DNA of 64,000 nt, taken from positions 682,001-746,000 of the forward strand of contig JAJTUP010000019.1 of NCBI GenBank assembly GCA_021399435.1. Direction: 5' to 3'. Below, in pieces: positions 34,501 to 46,087 of this stretch. A program made the translations under genes and the position numbers. The notes beneath the pieces were generated by a model. That model ran no database searches. It was not told where the DNA came from and was given only the letters and a program-made list of their open reading frames with translations. The number at the start of each line of letters is the position of its first letter. The first letter of the stretch is position 1. The DNA is from Diaporthe sp. PMI_573. Its lineage: Eukaryota > Ascomycota > Sordariomycetes > Diaporthales > Diaporthaceae.

Positions 34501-36185
34501 GATCATTTGCAGGGCAGTCAGCAGAGCCATACAAAGATGACAGAGTTCAATCCGGATGATCCGACAACCGCACCCGAGTCGGAGAGGACGTCCGATGAGA
34601 CTGTTGGGGGCAACCATACGGCTGGAACGACCGAGCCCGTCTCTCAGCCTGACAGCACCAGCACTGAGCATGATAACGAGAAAAAGCCGGCCAGTCAAGC
34701 TGGGTCAGATGACGAGGCCGAGGGCGTCGCCGGCAGCGATGTCGAGGGCTCACTTCTCGAGGAGATTTTGCCTGATGTACAAGAAATTGCAGACTCGCTG
34801 GACTCGAGCGAGGAGATACCTCTCGAGTTGCCAAAGCACCAAAAGACCAGCCTCATGAAGATGCTCACAACGTTCTGGGCCGAACGCTCTGCAAGTGGCT
34901 GGCCCCAGCTTGATTACCCCATGAACTTTACGGACCACATCTTCACCGATTCTGACGTGATTGTGAGGGAAGACGAGCCAAGCTCCCTCATCGCATTTGC
35001 CTTGGGATCCGAAGATTACAAGGTCAAGCTAGCAGTCATTCAGAGGCAGTGGAAGATGAGCGAGCAGAAGGACAGCGAAGGCGAGGCTTTCAGCGACACC
35101 AAGTCTCTCGACCCGTCGGAACCTGGCGACGAGTTCATGGGCGAAGAGGAGCTAGAAAAGAGCCTGCTGCGCGCCACAGGCACGCATCTGAAGTACCAAT
35201 TCACGGAAGGTTCAGCGAAGATGCTCTGCAAGATCTTCTACGCAGAACAATTCGACGCCCTGCGCCGTAAATGCGGTGCCGCGGACCGTATTATCGAATC
35301 ACTGTCGCGCTGCCTTAAATGGGACTCCAAAGGCGGCAAGACGAAATCGGTTTTCCTCAAGACTCTCGATGACAGGCTGGTGATGAAGTCCCTCTCACCG
35401 ATCGAGACCTCTGCGTTCCTGCGCTTCGCACCAGCATATTTCAACATCATGGCGGAGGCCCTGTTCCACGACCTGCCTTCGGTGATCGCCAAAATGTTGG
35501 GTTTCTTCCAAGTGATCGTCAAGAACCCAGTCACTGGTACGGAGATCAAGCTGGACCTGCTGGTGATGGAGAACCTGTTCTATGACCGCTCGCCGACGCG
35601 AATCTTTGATCTCAAGGGATCCATGAGGAACCGCAAGATACAGTCCACCGGCGAGCAGAATGAGGTCTTGTTGGACGAGAACATGGTCGAGTACATCTAC
35701 GAGAGCCCGCTGTTCGCGAGGGAGCATAGCAAGAAGCTCCTGAGGGCTTCTGTAAGTTTTGTTCCCGCATCCCAGAGCTGCGCTGAATACCAGGCGCGCA
35801 GAGGTTCCTGATCAAGCTGACACATCAATAGGTCTGGAACGACACGCTCTTCTTGGCAAGACAGAATGTCATGGACTACTCGCTCATGATCGCAGTCGAC
35901 GAGTCCCGTAAGGAACTGGTCGTTGGCATCATCGACTGCATACGTACGTATACGTGGGACAAGCGTTTGGAGTCGTGGATCAAGGACCGCGGATTCGCAG
36001 GAGGTGGAAGGAACAAGCCAACGGTTACGTCACCAAAGGAGTATAAGAGCAGGTTTAGGGAGGCCATGGCGAGGTACATACTGCAGGCGCCGAACTGCTG
36101 GCACCACTTTGGTGGTCCGGGCCACGGTCCGATCGAGAGGGGTTTGCTCGAAGGGCCAAGGTCGGCTTTTGAAGGCGATGCTTAA
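28540..36185 (+). CDS. FAB1: PtdIns3P 5-kinase (FAB1/PIKfyve)
   Basis: Exons 28540-35751 and 35832-36185 encode 2,521 residues. Intron 35752-35831 (GTAAGT...ATAG) is phase 0 and lies inside the kinase domain. The enzyme makes PtdIns(3,5)P2 on endosomal and vacuolar membranes, controlling vacuole size and retrograde traffic. Domains in order are: a disordered N terminus; a FYVE zinc finger (about 400-466) with the PI3P-binding RRKHHCR motif at 420-426; a long Ser/Arg-rich linker; a TCP-1/Cpn60-like domain (about 840-1040); the Fab1-type Cys-rich region (about 1280-1500, [15 protein letters not shown] and YCKICKRD); a long disordered region (about 1600-2080); and the C-terminal PIPK kinase (about 2150-2521). 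The kinase has DLKGSMRNR near 2357 and MDYSLM at 2418-2423. Order matches the family; length is somewhat above yeast Fab1 because of the linkers. Confidence 0.96.
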
Positions 36186-37228
36186 GGTGGGAAGTTTTGC
36201 GCAGATGAATGTATGCATATGGGCGGGCAAGACGGTCACGAGAATGATGCATGAAAGTGAGGCATGGAGCGTATTCACGGGCGCAGGGGGCTTACGATAC
36301 GATACCTAGGAGAGCATAATTAGCGAGCAATACCATTCTGGTGTTTCCGAAGAGGGGGCCCAACAAAAAAGAGAGGGGTCTCTCGTGTTTTCTTCGACGT
36401 GGACTCATGCGGATGCACACCAGTGGAGGTGACTGGCCAGGTGAGCGCCAGTGAATGCGAGGTGAATGCGAGGTTCATGACAGGTCCGCTCTCGAAAATC
36501 GGGCCATTTGGACAATGTAGGCTCAACCCCGCGCTGGTTGATGGACGAACAACACACGCATCTACTACTGTAGGCCGGGTTCCTGCTCCTGCCCATGCCC
36601 TTCTTATACGGTCAGCATGCTCCAGCTGCATGCGGCCCCATGTTGTAAGACGGCACATGGAATGCTCCGGGAATTACCCCTGCATTCTGCAGTACTACGC
36701 GATGCCGGACGGGTTGCCCGAAGCGGCAACTATTTTCACGGCGCATCTTCAACTACTGTATATGCTAAAACCCTGGGCGGCTTGCTGGCAACCGTTCAGA
36801 AGAAGAGTGGGCCCTTTTGCCAGTGGAGGGGAGACTGAGGGAGTCTAAAACACCGAGCCCATGTCTGGTTTGTGGCACTCAATCGCTTTGCTTTGTCTTG
36901 GTCAGATTTTGGGTCGCATACACGTGCGGTGCATTTCATGCAATGGCACAGTTGCACTGCATCAGGGGTCTCAGCGGCGTACGGAGCACAGCTGTGAGTA
37001 TATGATTCCTAATATGGGCCCGGAAAGGTGTCTGGTGTGTTGGGCAGGTTCGGTCACGTTGCTTGACCGCGTCGAACATCAACTCGACTCACCGAGCTGC
37101 GGAGGCCTGCGGAGGCCTGCGGAGGCCTGCGAAGCCAGGGCACTCGGTCGAATCTTGGCAAGGAACCATCCTCCCTCCCTGGCCTAGGGCGCAGAACCTC
37201 AACTTCAGCAACAAAAACGGAAACCAAC
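36186..37228. other. Gene-free region between FAB1 and the P450
   Basis: The interval includes the FAB1 3' UTR and P450 promoter. Three tandem copies of GGAGGCCTGC lie at about 37103-37132, shortly before the P450 start. No ORF with coding character was found. Confidence 0.5.
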
Positions 37229-39218
37229 ATGTTCAAGCTATCAGATGGCACGACTTGCCTCCTCCTCGGCGTTGCTCTTCACGTTCTCGTGTTGAGGAAA
37301 GGGGAATGGGACCTCGAAGTGTTCAAGATATTGACTGCGGCAGCGATCGGCCCTTTCGCCCTTGCGGTATGGCAGACAGCCCTTCACGAGACAACCTTCT
37401 CATCCGCGCTCTGGAGGTCATACTACCTTGTCGGCATCTTGATCTTGGGCATATATCTCAGTATGGCCGTCTACCGGGTCGGGTTCCACCGCCTTGAGCG
37501 GTTCCCTGGCCCGTTCCTGGCCCGACTCTCGAATCTCTACATCACCGGGGTGGTATTCAAGAGACATCAGGAGTTTCTGGAGCTCGATAAGCTCCATAAA
37601 CAATACGGCGACGTGGTCAGGATAGGTGTGTAATACCATCGCGAAACGGGGAGCAGGATGATTGCTGACAATCACCGACCTAGGCCCGTCGACCCTGTCC
37701 ATCGCAGACCCGGGAGCCCTCCACGCCGTCCACCTCAACCCGAGGTGCCTCAAGGGTCCGTGGTACCAGGTCCTGGCGCCAGACAGCTCTGTTCAGACTG
37801 ACAGGGATGCCGCCAGCCACGGAGCGAGGCGCAAAGTCTGGGACCGGGGCTTCAGCAGCAAGGCGCTGCGCAACTACGAGCCTCGCGTCACGCACTACAC
37901 GGACAAGCTCCTCGCGCGTATCGACTCCCACACGGGACAGAGCCAGGGAAGGCCGCTCAACGCCTCGCTGTGGTTCAACTTCTACTCGTTCGACGTCATG
38001 GGCGACCTTTCCCTGGGCGAGAGCTTCGGGATGCTGGACCGCGGGGAGATCCACTTCGCCATGCAAACCCTTCACAGCTACATGTTCATGCTCGGGGTTT
38101 TCAGTCACGTCATGTGGGCGTTCCGGGTTGTCGGGAACCTCCCCATTGTCGGCGCTGAGAATGTGAGATTCAAGGCGTGGGTTGCGGAGCAGGTGAAGAA
38201 GAGGATCGAGGTGAGTCACTTCTGCCGGGGGCGGGGGGGGATAGGCGGTGATGCTAACACACCAGGTCAGAACCCTCCAGATACCCCTGACGTTTTCAGC
38301 TGGATCATTGACGAGTACAATTCCAAGCCCCATCGGACGGCGCAAGAGAGGTTGAATCTCACTGCGGATGGCCTTACCATCTCTATCGCAGGGAGGTAGG
38401 CTAACCACAGACAACGCACATTTCCCATACATGAATGACTTCTCGGGTGCCCTAAAGAAGAGCTGACACGTCTTTGCAGTGACACAACAGCGGCCGCGCT
38501 CTCGTACCTCTTCCTGGAGCTGGCCACCCAGCCGGGGGTGGCGAAAGAACTACAGCAAGAGCTCGACGCGTTCTTCCAGGAGAACCCGGAGCCCGACGCG
38601 AACGCCCTTTCGAGGCTCAAGTACCTGCAGGCCTGTATCGACGAGGGGTTGCGGGTAATGCCGGTCGTCCCATCGGGCCCTCAGCGGATGACGCCGCCCG
38701 AGGGGTTGCAGGTCACCGAGAACCTGTTCATACCACGAGACACAATTGTACAGGTTCCAACCTACACTTTGCACAGAGGTACGGGCTTCGCTGTGAGCGA
38801 TGTTTGATGGTGGTCACGAGCTGATATGATCTCGGCAGATGAGCGTAATTTCGAGCGCCCGAACGAGTTCATCCCCGAGAGATGGACTTCGAAGCCCGAA
38901 CTGATCAAGAACACATCTGTGTATTCGCCTTTTTCAATCGGTGAGTTTTACCATGCCTACCTCCCTCCTGCCAGGAAACCAAACCACACTGTACTTTCGT
39001 GTCTACAACTAGCTGACATGCCTGGGACAGGCCCGTACAACTGTGTCGGAAAGCAGCTTGCCTTGATGGAGATCCGCAGCGTAACATGCAGTATACTGCG
39101 TCGTTATAACGTCGAATTAGCTCCCGGTCAGACTAAGGAGGCATTTGTGGACGGTCTGGTGGATGGTTTCACGGCGGCTTCCCCGAAACTTGACTTGATA
39201 TTCACGCCGAGAGAGTGA
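37229..39218 (+). CDS. Cytochrome P450 monooxygenase, fungal secondary-metabolism type
   Basis: Six exons (37229-37625, 37684-38210, 38271-38395, 38480-38778, 38839-38940, 39031-39218) encode 545 residues; every junction preserves phase. Two or three hydrophobic segments in the first 85 residues anchor it to the ER membrane, followed by the proline-rich hinge RLERFPGPFLARLS. The I-helix oxygen-activation motif is AGSDTTAAALS (348-358). The ExxR motif is E405-G-L-R408, a PERW motif follows, and the heme-binding loop FSIGPYNCVGKQ places the cysteine ligand at C488. The N-terminal layout resembles P450s found in fungal biosynthetic clusters, but I cannot assign a CYP family or substrate. Its right-hand neighbour is a small-molecule-kinase-like gene; no polyketide synthase, NRPS or terpene synthase lies in the window. 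Confidence 0.93.
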
Positions 39219-40063
39219 GGTAGGATGATGTCGGGGCGCGCCACACATTACGGCTGGGCTTTTACCTGCTAGGGTGGGCAAGCTGGGGGCTGCTGGATCA
39301 GTAGGGTAGTCATAGATGGCTGAGGAATCGGCTTCAAAGATTATCCCGAGTTAGAAAGACCAGTCAGTAAAAAGACAATATTGTTTTGTGTTCCGCTCCT
39401 TAGTTAATCCGCTCATGCATGTGAGACGATCTAGAGCTTGTTTTGTCTGTCATGTTGAGGCATCCTGGTTGGTGATTACGACTTGAAAATGTAATAGAAT
39501 ACAATATATGGTGTGATATAGAGGAGAGGTCCAGTATACTGGTTGTCACAAATAAGACCCCAGTTTCAGAAATTAATTGATTGACAACATATCAGCTGAG
39601 GCATACTGTTGTGAAGTGTCAAGGGTTGTTCTGTTGTGCAACACAAGGCCACACACATTGCACCGTTCCAGTGTCCCGGATATTTACCATGTGGCAATGG
39701 GCTACTGAGTCTGGCTCCATGAGTGTCGAGACAAAGCTAGACCCATGCATTGAGGTATTGCTCTTGGCCTCATTTGATGAGTTGACTCTTGGCTTGCATG
39801 GGCATCAGAACCACCAATGGAAACCAATCTCACCTCAGCAGCTGACATCTTCCGTGGGTCGATCTTTTAAGACGCCTCACCACATTTAGACAGAGGCTTC
39901 ATGGATGGTGTGCAGGCTTGCTTCGTATAGTCTAATGTCAGCTTGTGATGATCCTGGCCTCTTTATGTGGAAGATCTGCTCCTAGGAATTGCGTGTCTGA
40001 TCTTTGCGGCTTTTGACAGCATCTTTCGATCAAGTTGAATCCAATTCTGAAACTTCCAGCACA
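39219..40063. other. Gene-free interval between the P450 and the kinase-like gene
   Basis: This tandem intergenic DNA is visibly more A/T-rich than the flanking exons, especially 39350-39600. No coding, repeat or structured feature is supported. Confidence 0.5.
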
Positions 40064-41161
40064 ATGGCCCCTCCTCCTGTGCACAAGACTACAGGCCCTG
40101 TCAAATCTGTGCTTCCCTCTCTGCCAGAGGACATCATCCCCACCTGGCTTACTCACGTGCTCGGGTATCAGGTGAATACCGTGGAAATCACCAAGGTTGT
40201 GCACGGCACCGCCAGCAAAGTCTTTGCCACAGTCAACTACAATGATGACGATGCTTCCAACACCAGCAGACGGAAGTACCTTTGCATCAAGGGTGGCTTT
40301 GACCCAAGGATCAAAGCCCAATACCCCTGGATTGTCAACATCTTCTTTCGAGAAGCTGACTTCTTCAGCCGAGTAGCACCAAAATTGGCCAACATCAGCG
40401 TACCTCGGTCATACTGGGCCGGCCACAACGGGGCTGACCAGGGGATTGTCATAATGGACGACCTCAACGCCCAGGGGTGCCAGTTCGGCGACCCAGCCAA
40501 GTCATGGTCCGTCTCGCAGGTGCTGGCAGGCGTCGAGCAGCTCGCAGCCCTACACGCTGGGACGTGGAATGCCAGGGGAGAGGACTACTCCTGGCTGACA
40601 GCACATTATGACCAGGCCATCATGTCCCTGATGGAGACGTACGACGCAGTTGTCCTTTCTGATGACCGACCAAGCGGCATTGATGATTATCTAAAAGACC
40701 AGGAGCGCTTGACAGCCGTGTTGAAGAAGCATTTCCGATCGAGAAACCCCAAGTTCAGGTGCATGCTACACGGCGACCCGCACACTGGAAACACATACTT
40801 CTTCCAGGGTCAGCCGCGGTTCCTCGACTGGCAGATCATACACATCGGCTCGGCGTTCCACGACGTGGCGTATTTCATCGGAGGGGCGCTGGCCGTCGAG
40901 GACAGGAGGGCTCACGAGACGGAGGTTCTGGACCACTATCTGGAAACCCTCGCCACCTACGGCGGCCCAGCTCTCTCGAGCTCGCAGAACGACGTCCTTG
41001 AGGAGTACCGGAAGTCTTTCCTCGCGGGCGTTGGGTGGATCATGTGTCCGTACGCGATGCAGCCGAGGGAACACGTTCACGCCATGGCTGTGCGGTATGC
41101 AGTCGCCTTGGACGACCACAAGACGATCGAGCTTGTGGAGTCGCTCAGCGATTCTGAGTAA
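40064..41161 (+). CDS. Small-molecule kinase-like protein (choline/ecdysteroid-kinase-like APH superfamily)
   Basis: An intronless frame of 365 residues starts at the ATG in context CACAATGG. The fold is that of aminoglycoside/choline kinase-like enzymes. The N-lobe includes VHGTASKVFATVNY and KYLCIKGGF (ATP-binding Lys). IVIMDDLNAQG matches the hinge region. The catalytic loop is H236-G-D-P-H-T-G-N, and the metal-binding loop is FLDWQIIHIG with Asp255. Members of this group phosphorylate small hydroxylated or amino compounds; substrate here is unknown. The His-Gly-Asp-Pro-His and Asp-Trp-Gln variants are typical of the CHK/EcKinase-like branch rather than of bacterial antibiotic kinases. All catalytic residues appear intact. 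Its position next to the P450, in the same direction, suggests but does not prove a shared pathway. Confidence 0.85.
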   Translation: MAPPPVHKTTGPVKSVLPSLPEDIIPTWLTHVLGYQVNTVEITKVVHGTASKVFATVNYNDDDASNTSRRKYLCIKGGFDPRIKAQYPWIVNIFFREADFFSRVAPKLANISVPRSYWAGHNGADQGIVIMDDLNAQGCQFGDPAKSWSVSQVLAGVEQLAALHAGTWNARGEDYSWLTAHYDQAIMSLMETYDAVVLSDDRPSGIDDYLKDQERLTAVLKKHFRSRNPKFRCMLHGDPHTGNTYFFQGQPRFLDWQIIHIGSAFHDVAYFIGGALAVEDRRAHETEVLDHYLETLATYGGPALSSSQNDVLEEYRKSFLAGVGWIMCPYAMQPREHVHAMAVRYAVALDDHKTIELVESLSDSE

Positions 41162-44100
41162 ACGGTCAGCTGGGTGGATTTCACCGAAACGTATTCCTCA
41201 GCCTTCTAAATCGGTTACGTCTCTCACTTGCTTCAATCTGAAGGATTCGGAACAAGATAGTTGAGCTCAAGCTGTACTGCTGTTCAATCATGACGTTTTC
41301 TGAGTGTAGTTGCCTCACAATCGGGAATTTTGTCTGTGAATTTATACTCCTGGTTCTCAAGCTGGTTGACAGAGTTGACTTTTATGAACTAATAGACAGA
41401 CCTCTGAGGCTTGCACGAAAAGAGAGTAGTTTGTATCTTTCCACAGCAAATTCTTAAAGAAAATGAAGCCCAATCCAAAGGTCAGATGTTTACCATACAG
41501 TCTGGTAGTACCAAATCAATATAGTGACTTGGGTGAATCGCATATTCTGATATTCATGTTGGATGGAATACGATGCTGAGTGGCTTCAGTGTTGACTGTG
41601 TAGCCAAAGCAAGGCTACGTAGAGCCTGCAGCAGAGCCTGCAGCAGAGTGCTCCCCAGAGGTTCTGGATGACGGTCCTTCTGCCGAAAACCCGAGCTGGT
41701 TCAATGCGGAATTCAAGCATCCCGCCGGGCTTGCGGTTGCACCCACAGCAATGGTTGAGTTACTGGCTGGTCGCACCGGACTTTTCGATCCACGTCTTAT
41801 AGCGTGATATTGCATCGCCGCAGATGCTGCCATGGGCGCCATTGAAATCCCTTGGTTCGGCATCCACGCTGGTTCTTTGGCTCCTCAGTGCCACTCTTTC
41901 GTGTAATGCCTGTGACGCGGTCCGCGCTGCCGCTTTCGTGATTGGCCATGTCAGCCGCGCCGCACTGGCAGCCTCGTAGGTCCTGGGCTGTACTGGTCGC
42001 GAGCCGAGCGGTACCTTTCCCAACTGCCGGACAGTGATCAGGCAGTTATGTATACTGTAGCCCCTGGATGAGGGGTAGCACCCCAGTGGCGAGCTGGGCG
42101 CCGTTATGCGTGTTGGGACTGTCTTTTGCCTCAAGTGCTAGCAGTGTTCCTCCGGCCAACCCGGCGGTCACAAGCTGCCTAAATTTCATATGCCCATTTT
42201 GGTTCATGCCGCTACACCGAGGTTGTACTCAAGGCTAGAATGATTATAAGGGGTGGTAGGAAAGGATGAATAATATATATAGTTGTTCGCCGCTGTTAAA
42301 CTTATGTCCGAGGCAACCAAGATGTCCAGAAGCGTAGAAGCCGAGATACTGGTATGCGACGTGTGTGTGGGTGGCCGCACTATGCTTTGACTGGTACTGG
42401 GGAAAATCGTTGAGACTGGTCACGAATCTGATACCGGTCAAAGGATGACCAGAGTGTGGCAACCGTCATGTACTCAATGACCAGGCCGCGCGGGCCAGCC
42501 GGCTGGCCGAAACTCCCAGCCTCGCTCTCATTGGCGGTTGAAGCGGTGTCTACCAAAAGGAACAGCCGTCCGGGGAACATTACGCCGGAGGGTGCAGCAT
42601 CTGGAACGATGAGATCAAGGTTCGTCGTGCCAGTGACAAGATCACACAAAAATTTCCATTGTATCTTCATAGTTTTTATAATTTATTGCACGAACATGGC
42701 TAATATTCCATTTTCCTTGTGCAGCCTCATATTCCCGGGACATCTACAGAGCAAGGCAAAGGTTCGTGAGAGATAATGGGATCAACACGCGGGTCTGCCG
42801 GAGCTGTTAAGTGGTCACCGTGGTACCTGCCTATACGCATCACAGTGCAAGCCTTGTTTCCTCCGGACTGATACCTAGGTACTTTTTCCTCGAACACATG
42901 CTCATTTACCTCTGGGCAGGTGGCATTGTGGCTCCTTCCTATCTACCCTTCACTTGACTCTCATGTTGCCATGGTCCCTCTATGTGGGAAGTTGTATCTC
43001 AGGTGCTCCCAGCTGGAAATTTCATCGGGAAGTTCAGTGACGTTGTCTGTCCGGCGGCATGTGCCTACCTAGGCACCAAGTATTGTATTCGTATGCAAGG
43101 TATCATGACCACTACTGGGTCACTCTAGCTGTGCCACGACAGAATAATATTCACGTGGATAGTCTTGAATGTAGACTTGGTGCCGAACAACCTATATAGT
43201 ACGTAAAATAGAAAGACGCCACAAGATGCAACGAAGCCATGGAGTCATGAAATAGCCCGAAGAATAGTGGCAGTATTCGGACCACTTAGTCTTTCGAGGA
43301 TGCTGACCGTGCCTACTCTGCTCAACGTAGCAAATATATCTGAGGAAAGCGCCAGTTTAGTAAATGATATCACCCGGATCTCACTTGGAGCGGGCTTCCA
43401 CAACCGCGAAGTTTCGAGTGAAGAAATGTGCCTTTTCTTATGTGCAAAGAATTCAGGTAAACAAAGGGAAGAGGAAACTGCAATCATAACAATGTCTTCC
43501 AAGGAATAGATGATCAGAACGACTCCGTGCCATCTCCCCAGGTTCTACTCTTCTCTCTTCTCCTCTCTTCCAGATCAACACACCATCAACTTTACAATCC
43601 CCATCTTCAAAACATTCAACTCCAAGCCGAATTTCCCATCAATACAAAGTACTTGCTCCTTTCCCATCATCGCAACCCCCAAGACACCCGCATCCACACA
43701 CCGCGTCCTCCTCCCGGCACACCGTCACCGTCGGCACTTGTCGTCGAGACAGACACCTGCGCGAGCCGGACACTTGCCCAACGGATCCACCGCGCAACCT
43801 ATCCACATCCCCATCCCCATTTTCCTCTTCCTTTGTTCATCTCCCACTTGGTGATGCTGAACTCAGTGCTGGCCCCCCCAGTCTCGCCCTATTCAACCTT
43901 CCCTTTGCCGCAACGACATTGCCTCAGCTTTGTTCCCCTCCGTCCCACGGGTCATCATCATCGGCGCATTTAGTGTATACAAAGATGAGTGTTTTTGAGG
44001 GTTGACATCCCTTCCCTCTGCAACAAGGTGGGTGCCCCAAGTGAAAGAATCAGTGTTTCAATATGAGCGTTTCAGCGGAGATTAGAACTATTTGGTATCT

Positions 44101-45393
44101 TTAGCGGGTACCCACAAGTCGTCAGCGATAGCTGACGCCCACCAGGTAAGACAGGACCGACCTCCCTGGACAGCCTCGGTTCAAGTTGGCAGTAAAAGCA
44201 AATTCAAGTTGCCATTTCTCATCATCGGCTCTGGAGGGCATTCGGGGAAAGGGTCTGGGAAGCTTACCATTGAAAACTCATATGACTACTGGCAGTGCCC
44301 ACAAGACGTCAGCAAAGAGTTGGTGTGGTCTGTCGTTCGTACCTAGGTAGCAATTTATATATTCTTGGATAATTCTGCATGTGCTCGACTCCGTGTTAAA
44401 CCCTCCCTAGAGCTTGCCATCCTGCCTAGCGGCCACTCGGCCCGCCAAGCTTGGTCGTCTAAGGCAGACCCCGGGCCTTGGTAAGGGACCGACCGGGCAC
44501 ATTCGACCGGGCACATTCGACCGGGCACATTCGACCGGGCACATTCGACCGGGCACATTCGACCGGGCCCGGAACTGCAAGTAACCCTTTTAGTCAAGGG
44601 GCCGCGGTCTTAGTGCTGCCTCCTTCATGCCGCTGGTCGTCATCGCTCTTCCCGCCAAAACTGGTGGTGACTGTCCTCTACAACCGCATCATCGACCCAT
44701 GGCTTCTCCGGCCTAGGTGGTTTCGTTTTTAATCCGTGTACGTACGCTTCTTAAGCAGTATGTAGGCGGTCCCTTCATACAGTGGTAAACGCTTAAACAC
44801 CCCAGCGTTTTTTTTTTAAAAAAAAAAACAATGCCGAAAAGAGTGGGTTTAGAATACGATTGTGGCACGTGGCCCAGAAAACATAGACAGCCTTGTGACA
44901 GCCGCACAGACAAGGCTAGTGAGAACCGCTTCTGGAGGCGCCATAGACTAGAAAGTAGGGCAATCAGTCATACGGCGAAGACCAAAATCGTCTCGACACG
45001 GTCCCTATATGAAATGAATCCCACAGCTGCAGTCCCAGTCGATACCTCTTTCCCTTGACATCCACATCGACACACACTTCCATAGGATTCTCCGAAGAAA
45101 CCACAGGAACAAGATCCCAAGAAAACCCTCGCCAAAGTAAGCCTGCAGAGTAACACCATAGCCCACATCCAAGCACACGGCTAACTTCAGTAGAAGTCAA
45201 AATGGTTAAGGGATTCAACCAATATCCAACAGACTTCTACAAAGCTACTGCTGAGCTGGCAGAAAGCAAAAAAAGAACTCTCCGGCCAAGCGACTAGCAT
45301 AGCAACTAGCCTACCAAATGCCGCACTGGTGTGTCGTCCATCTTGCCATCATCACCCCACGATGTAACGCGGTTTTGATTGAAGCCGTCCATG
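41162..45393. other. Gene-poor 4.2-kb region
   Basis: Only short open frames are present. Two stretches (41615-41870 and 42380-42670) have a somewhat coding-like look but no recognisable homology and could be relics. Palindromes TACCTAGGTA occur at 42872-42881 and 44340-44349. A T9/A11 homopolymer junction lies near 44809-44830. The 14-bp tandem repeat is listed separately. No intact transposon, terminal inverted repeat or LTR was seen. Confidence 0.5.
44491..44569. repeat. 14-bp tandem repeat, 5.6 copies
   Basis: Five perfect copies of GACCGGGCACATTC occupy 44491-44560, followed by a partial copy to 44569. The perfect identity of the copies suggests a recent expansion. The period is not a multiple of three, so it is not a protein-coding repeat. 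Confidence 0.95.
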
Positions 45394-46087
45394 TCAATCG
45401 AGGTCAGGAATTATTTTGTTGTACCATCCAGGCTTTCCATTCCCATACAGTCTCATTGCAGTTGCCAACTGCCGCCTCTTTGAGTCCCTCAGCATTTCTG
45501 ACAGGCGATGGTTGTCTCCCCCGCCTCCATTCTCCCCCGCTGCTACAGCTTCCACATAATCCTCCTGGTCCGCGAGTTTCTGGGCGAGGTCGGCGGCCTT
45601 GGGAGAGCCGTCTTGATTGTAGTTCCAGGGGGCGTCCATCGCAGGCGGGACTGTCGACAGGGTCAAGGGGAAATCTGCAAATATCTCCCAGGGCCCCGCG
45701 AAGGCAGTCTCCCAGTCGATGACGCCGATGATGTGGTAGGTGTCGTCGACGATGATGTTGTTGTGGCCAAAGCAGGCCAATGTCTGATGTAGACAGCACC
45801 CACTCGACATGAGCGTAATCATAGCCATGCTTCTGTGCAAGGGCAGTGCCCTGGTCGAGTATCATCTGATAGTTGCAGGTACTGTCAACAACAACATTCC
45901 GTCCTTGTCTGAGCAGATCTCCGGCAAGTACCCATTGGAGGTTGTATGTAAGCTCAGCGGATACCTGAAGCATGATGCCGCTGTCGAGGAAGAAGGATTT
46001 GATCAAGTCATGGTTGATGACCACAGCATTAATCGAGCTATGGCCTGGATCAATAGCCTGTGGTGATCCATGGTTCACGAGTCTCTG
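45394..46087 (-). pseudogene. Chimeric relic: AAA_33-type NTPase fragment joined to an APH-type kinase fragment
   Basis: Reading leftward from a likely acceptor (TACAG at 46088), the frame encodes about 96 residues resembling fungal AAA_33 (zeta-toxin-fold) NTP-binding proteins: INAVVINHDLIKSFFLD, LTYNLQWVLAGDLL, VVVDSTCNY and LDQGTALAQKHGYDY. The P-loop (GxxGxGKS/T) that should precede them is missing. At about 45775-45800 the similarity stops. In a different frame an aminoglycoside-phosphotransferase C-lobe begins: GHNNIIVDD, HIIGVIDWETAFAGPWEIFADFPLTL and PPAMDAPWNY. The catalytic His-Gly-Asp is degraded to Phe-Gly-His. Both halves are truncated and out of frame with each other, so a deletion probably fused two genes. 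A GTAAGT at 46139-46134 could be the donor of the old intron. Family names are from memory of the motifs. Confidence 0.68.

Noticed and set aside
44964..45218. Small minus-strand frame of 84 codons near the chimeric relic
   Set aside because: No recognisable motif and no splice context; overlapping frames are equally open.
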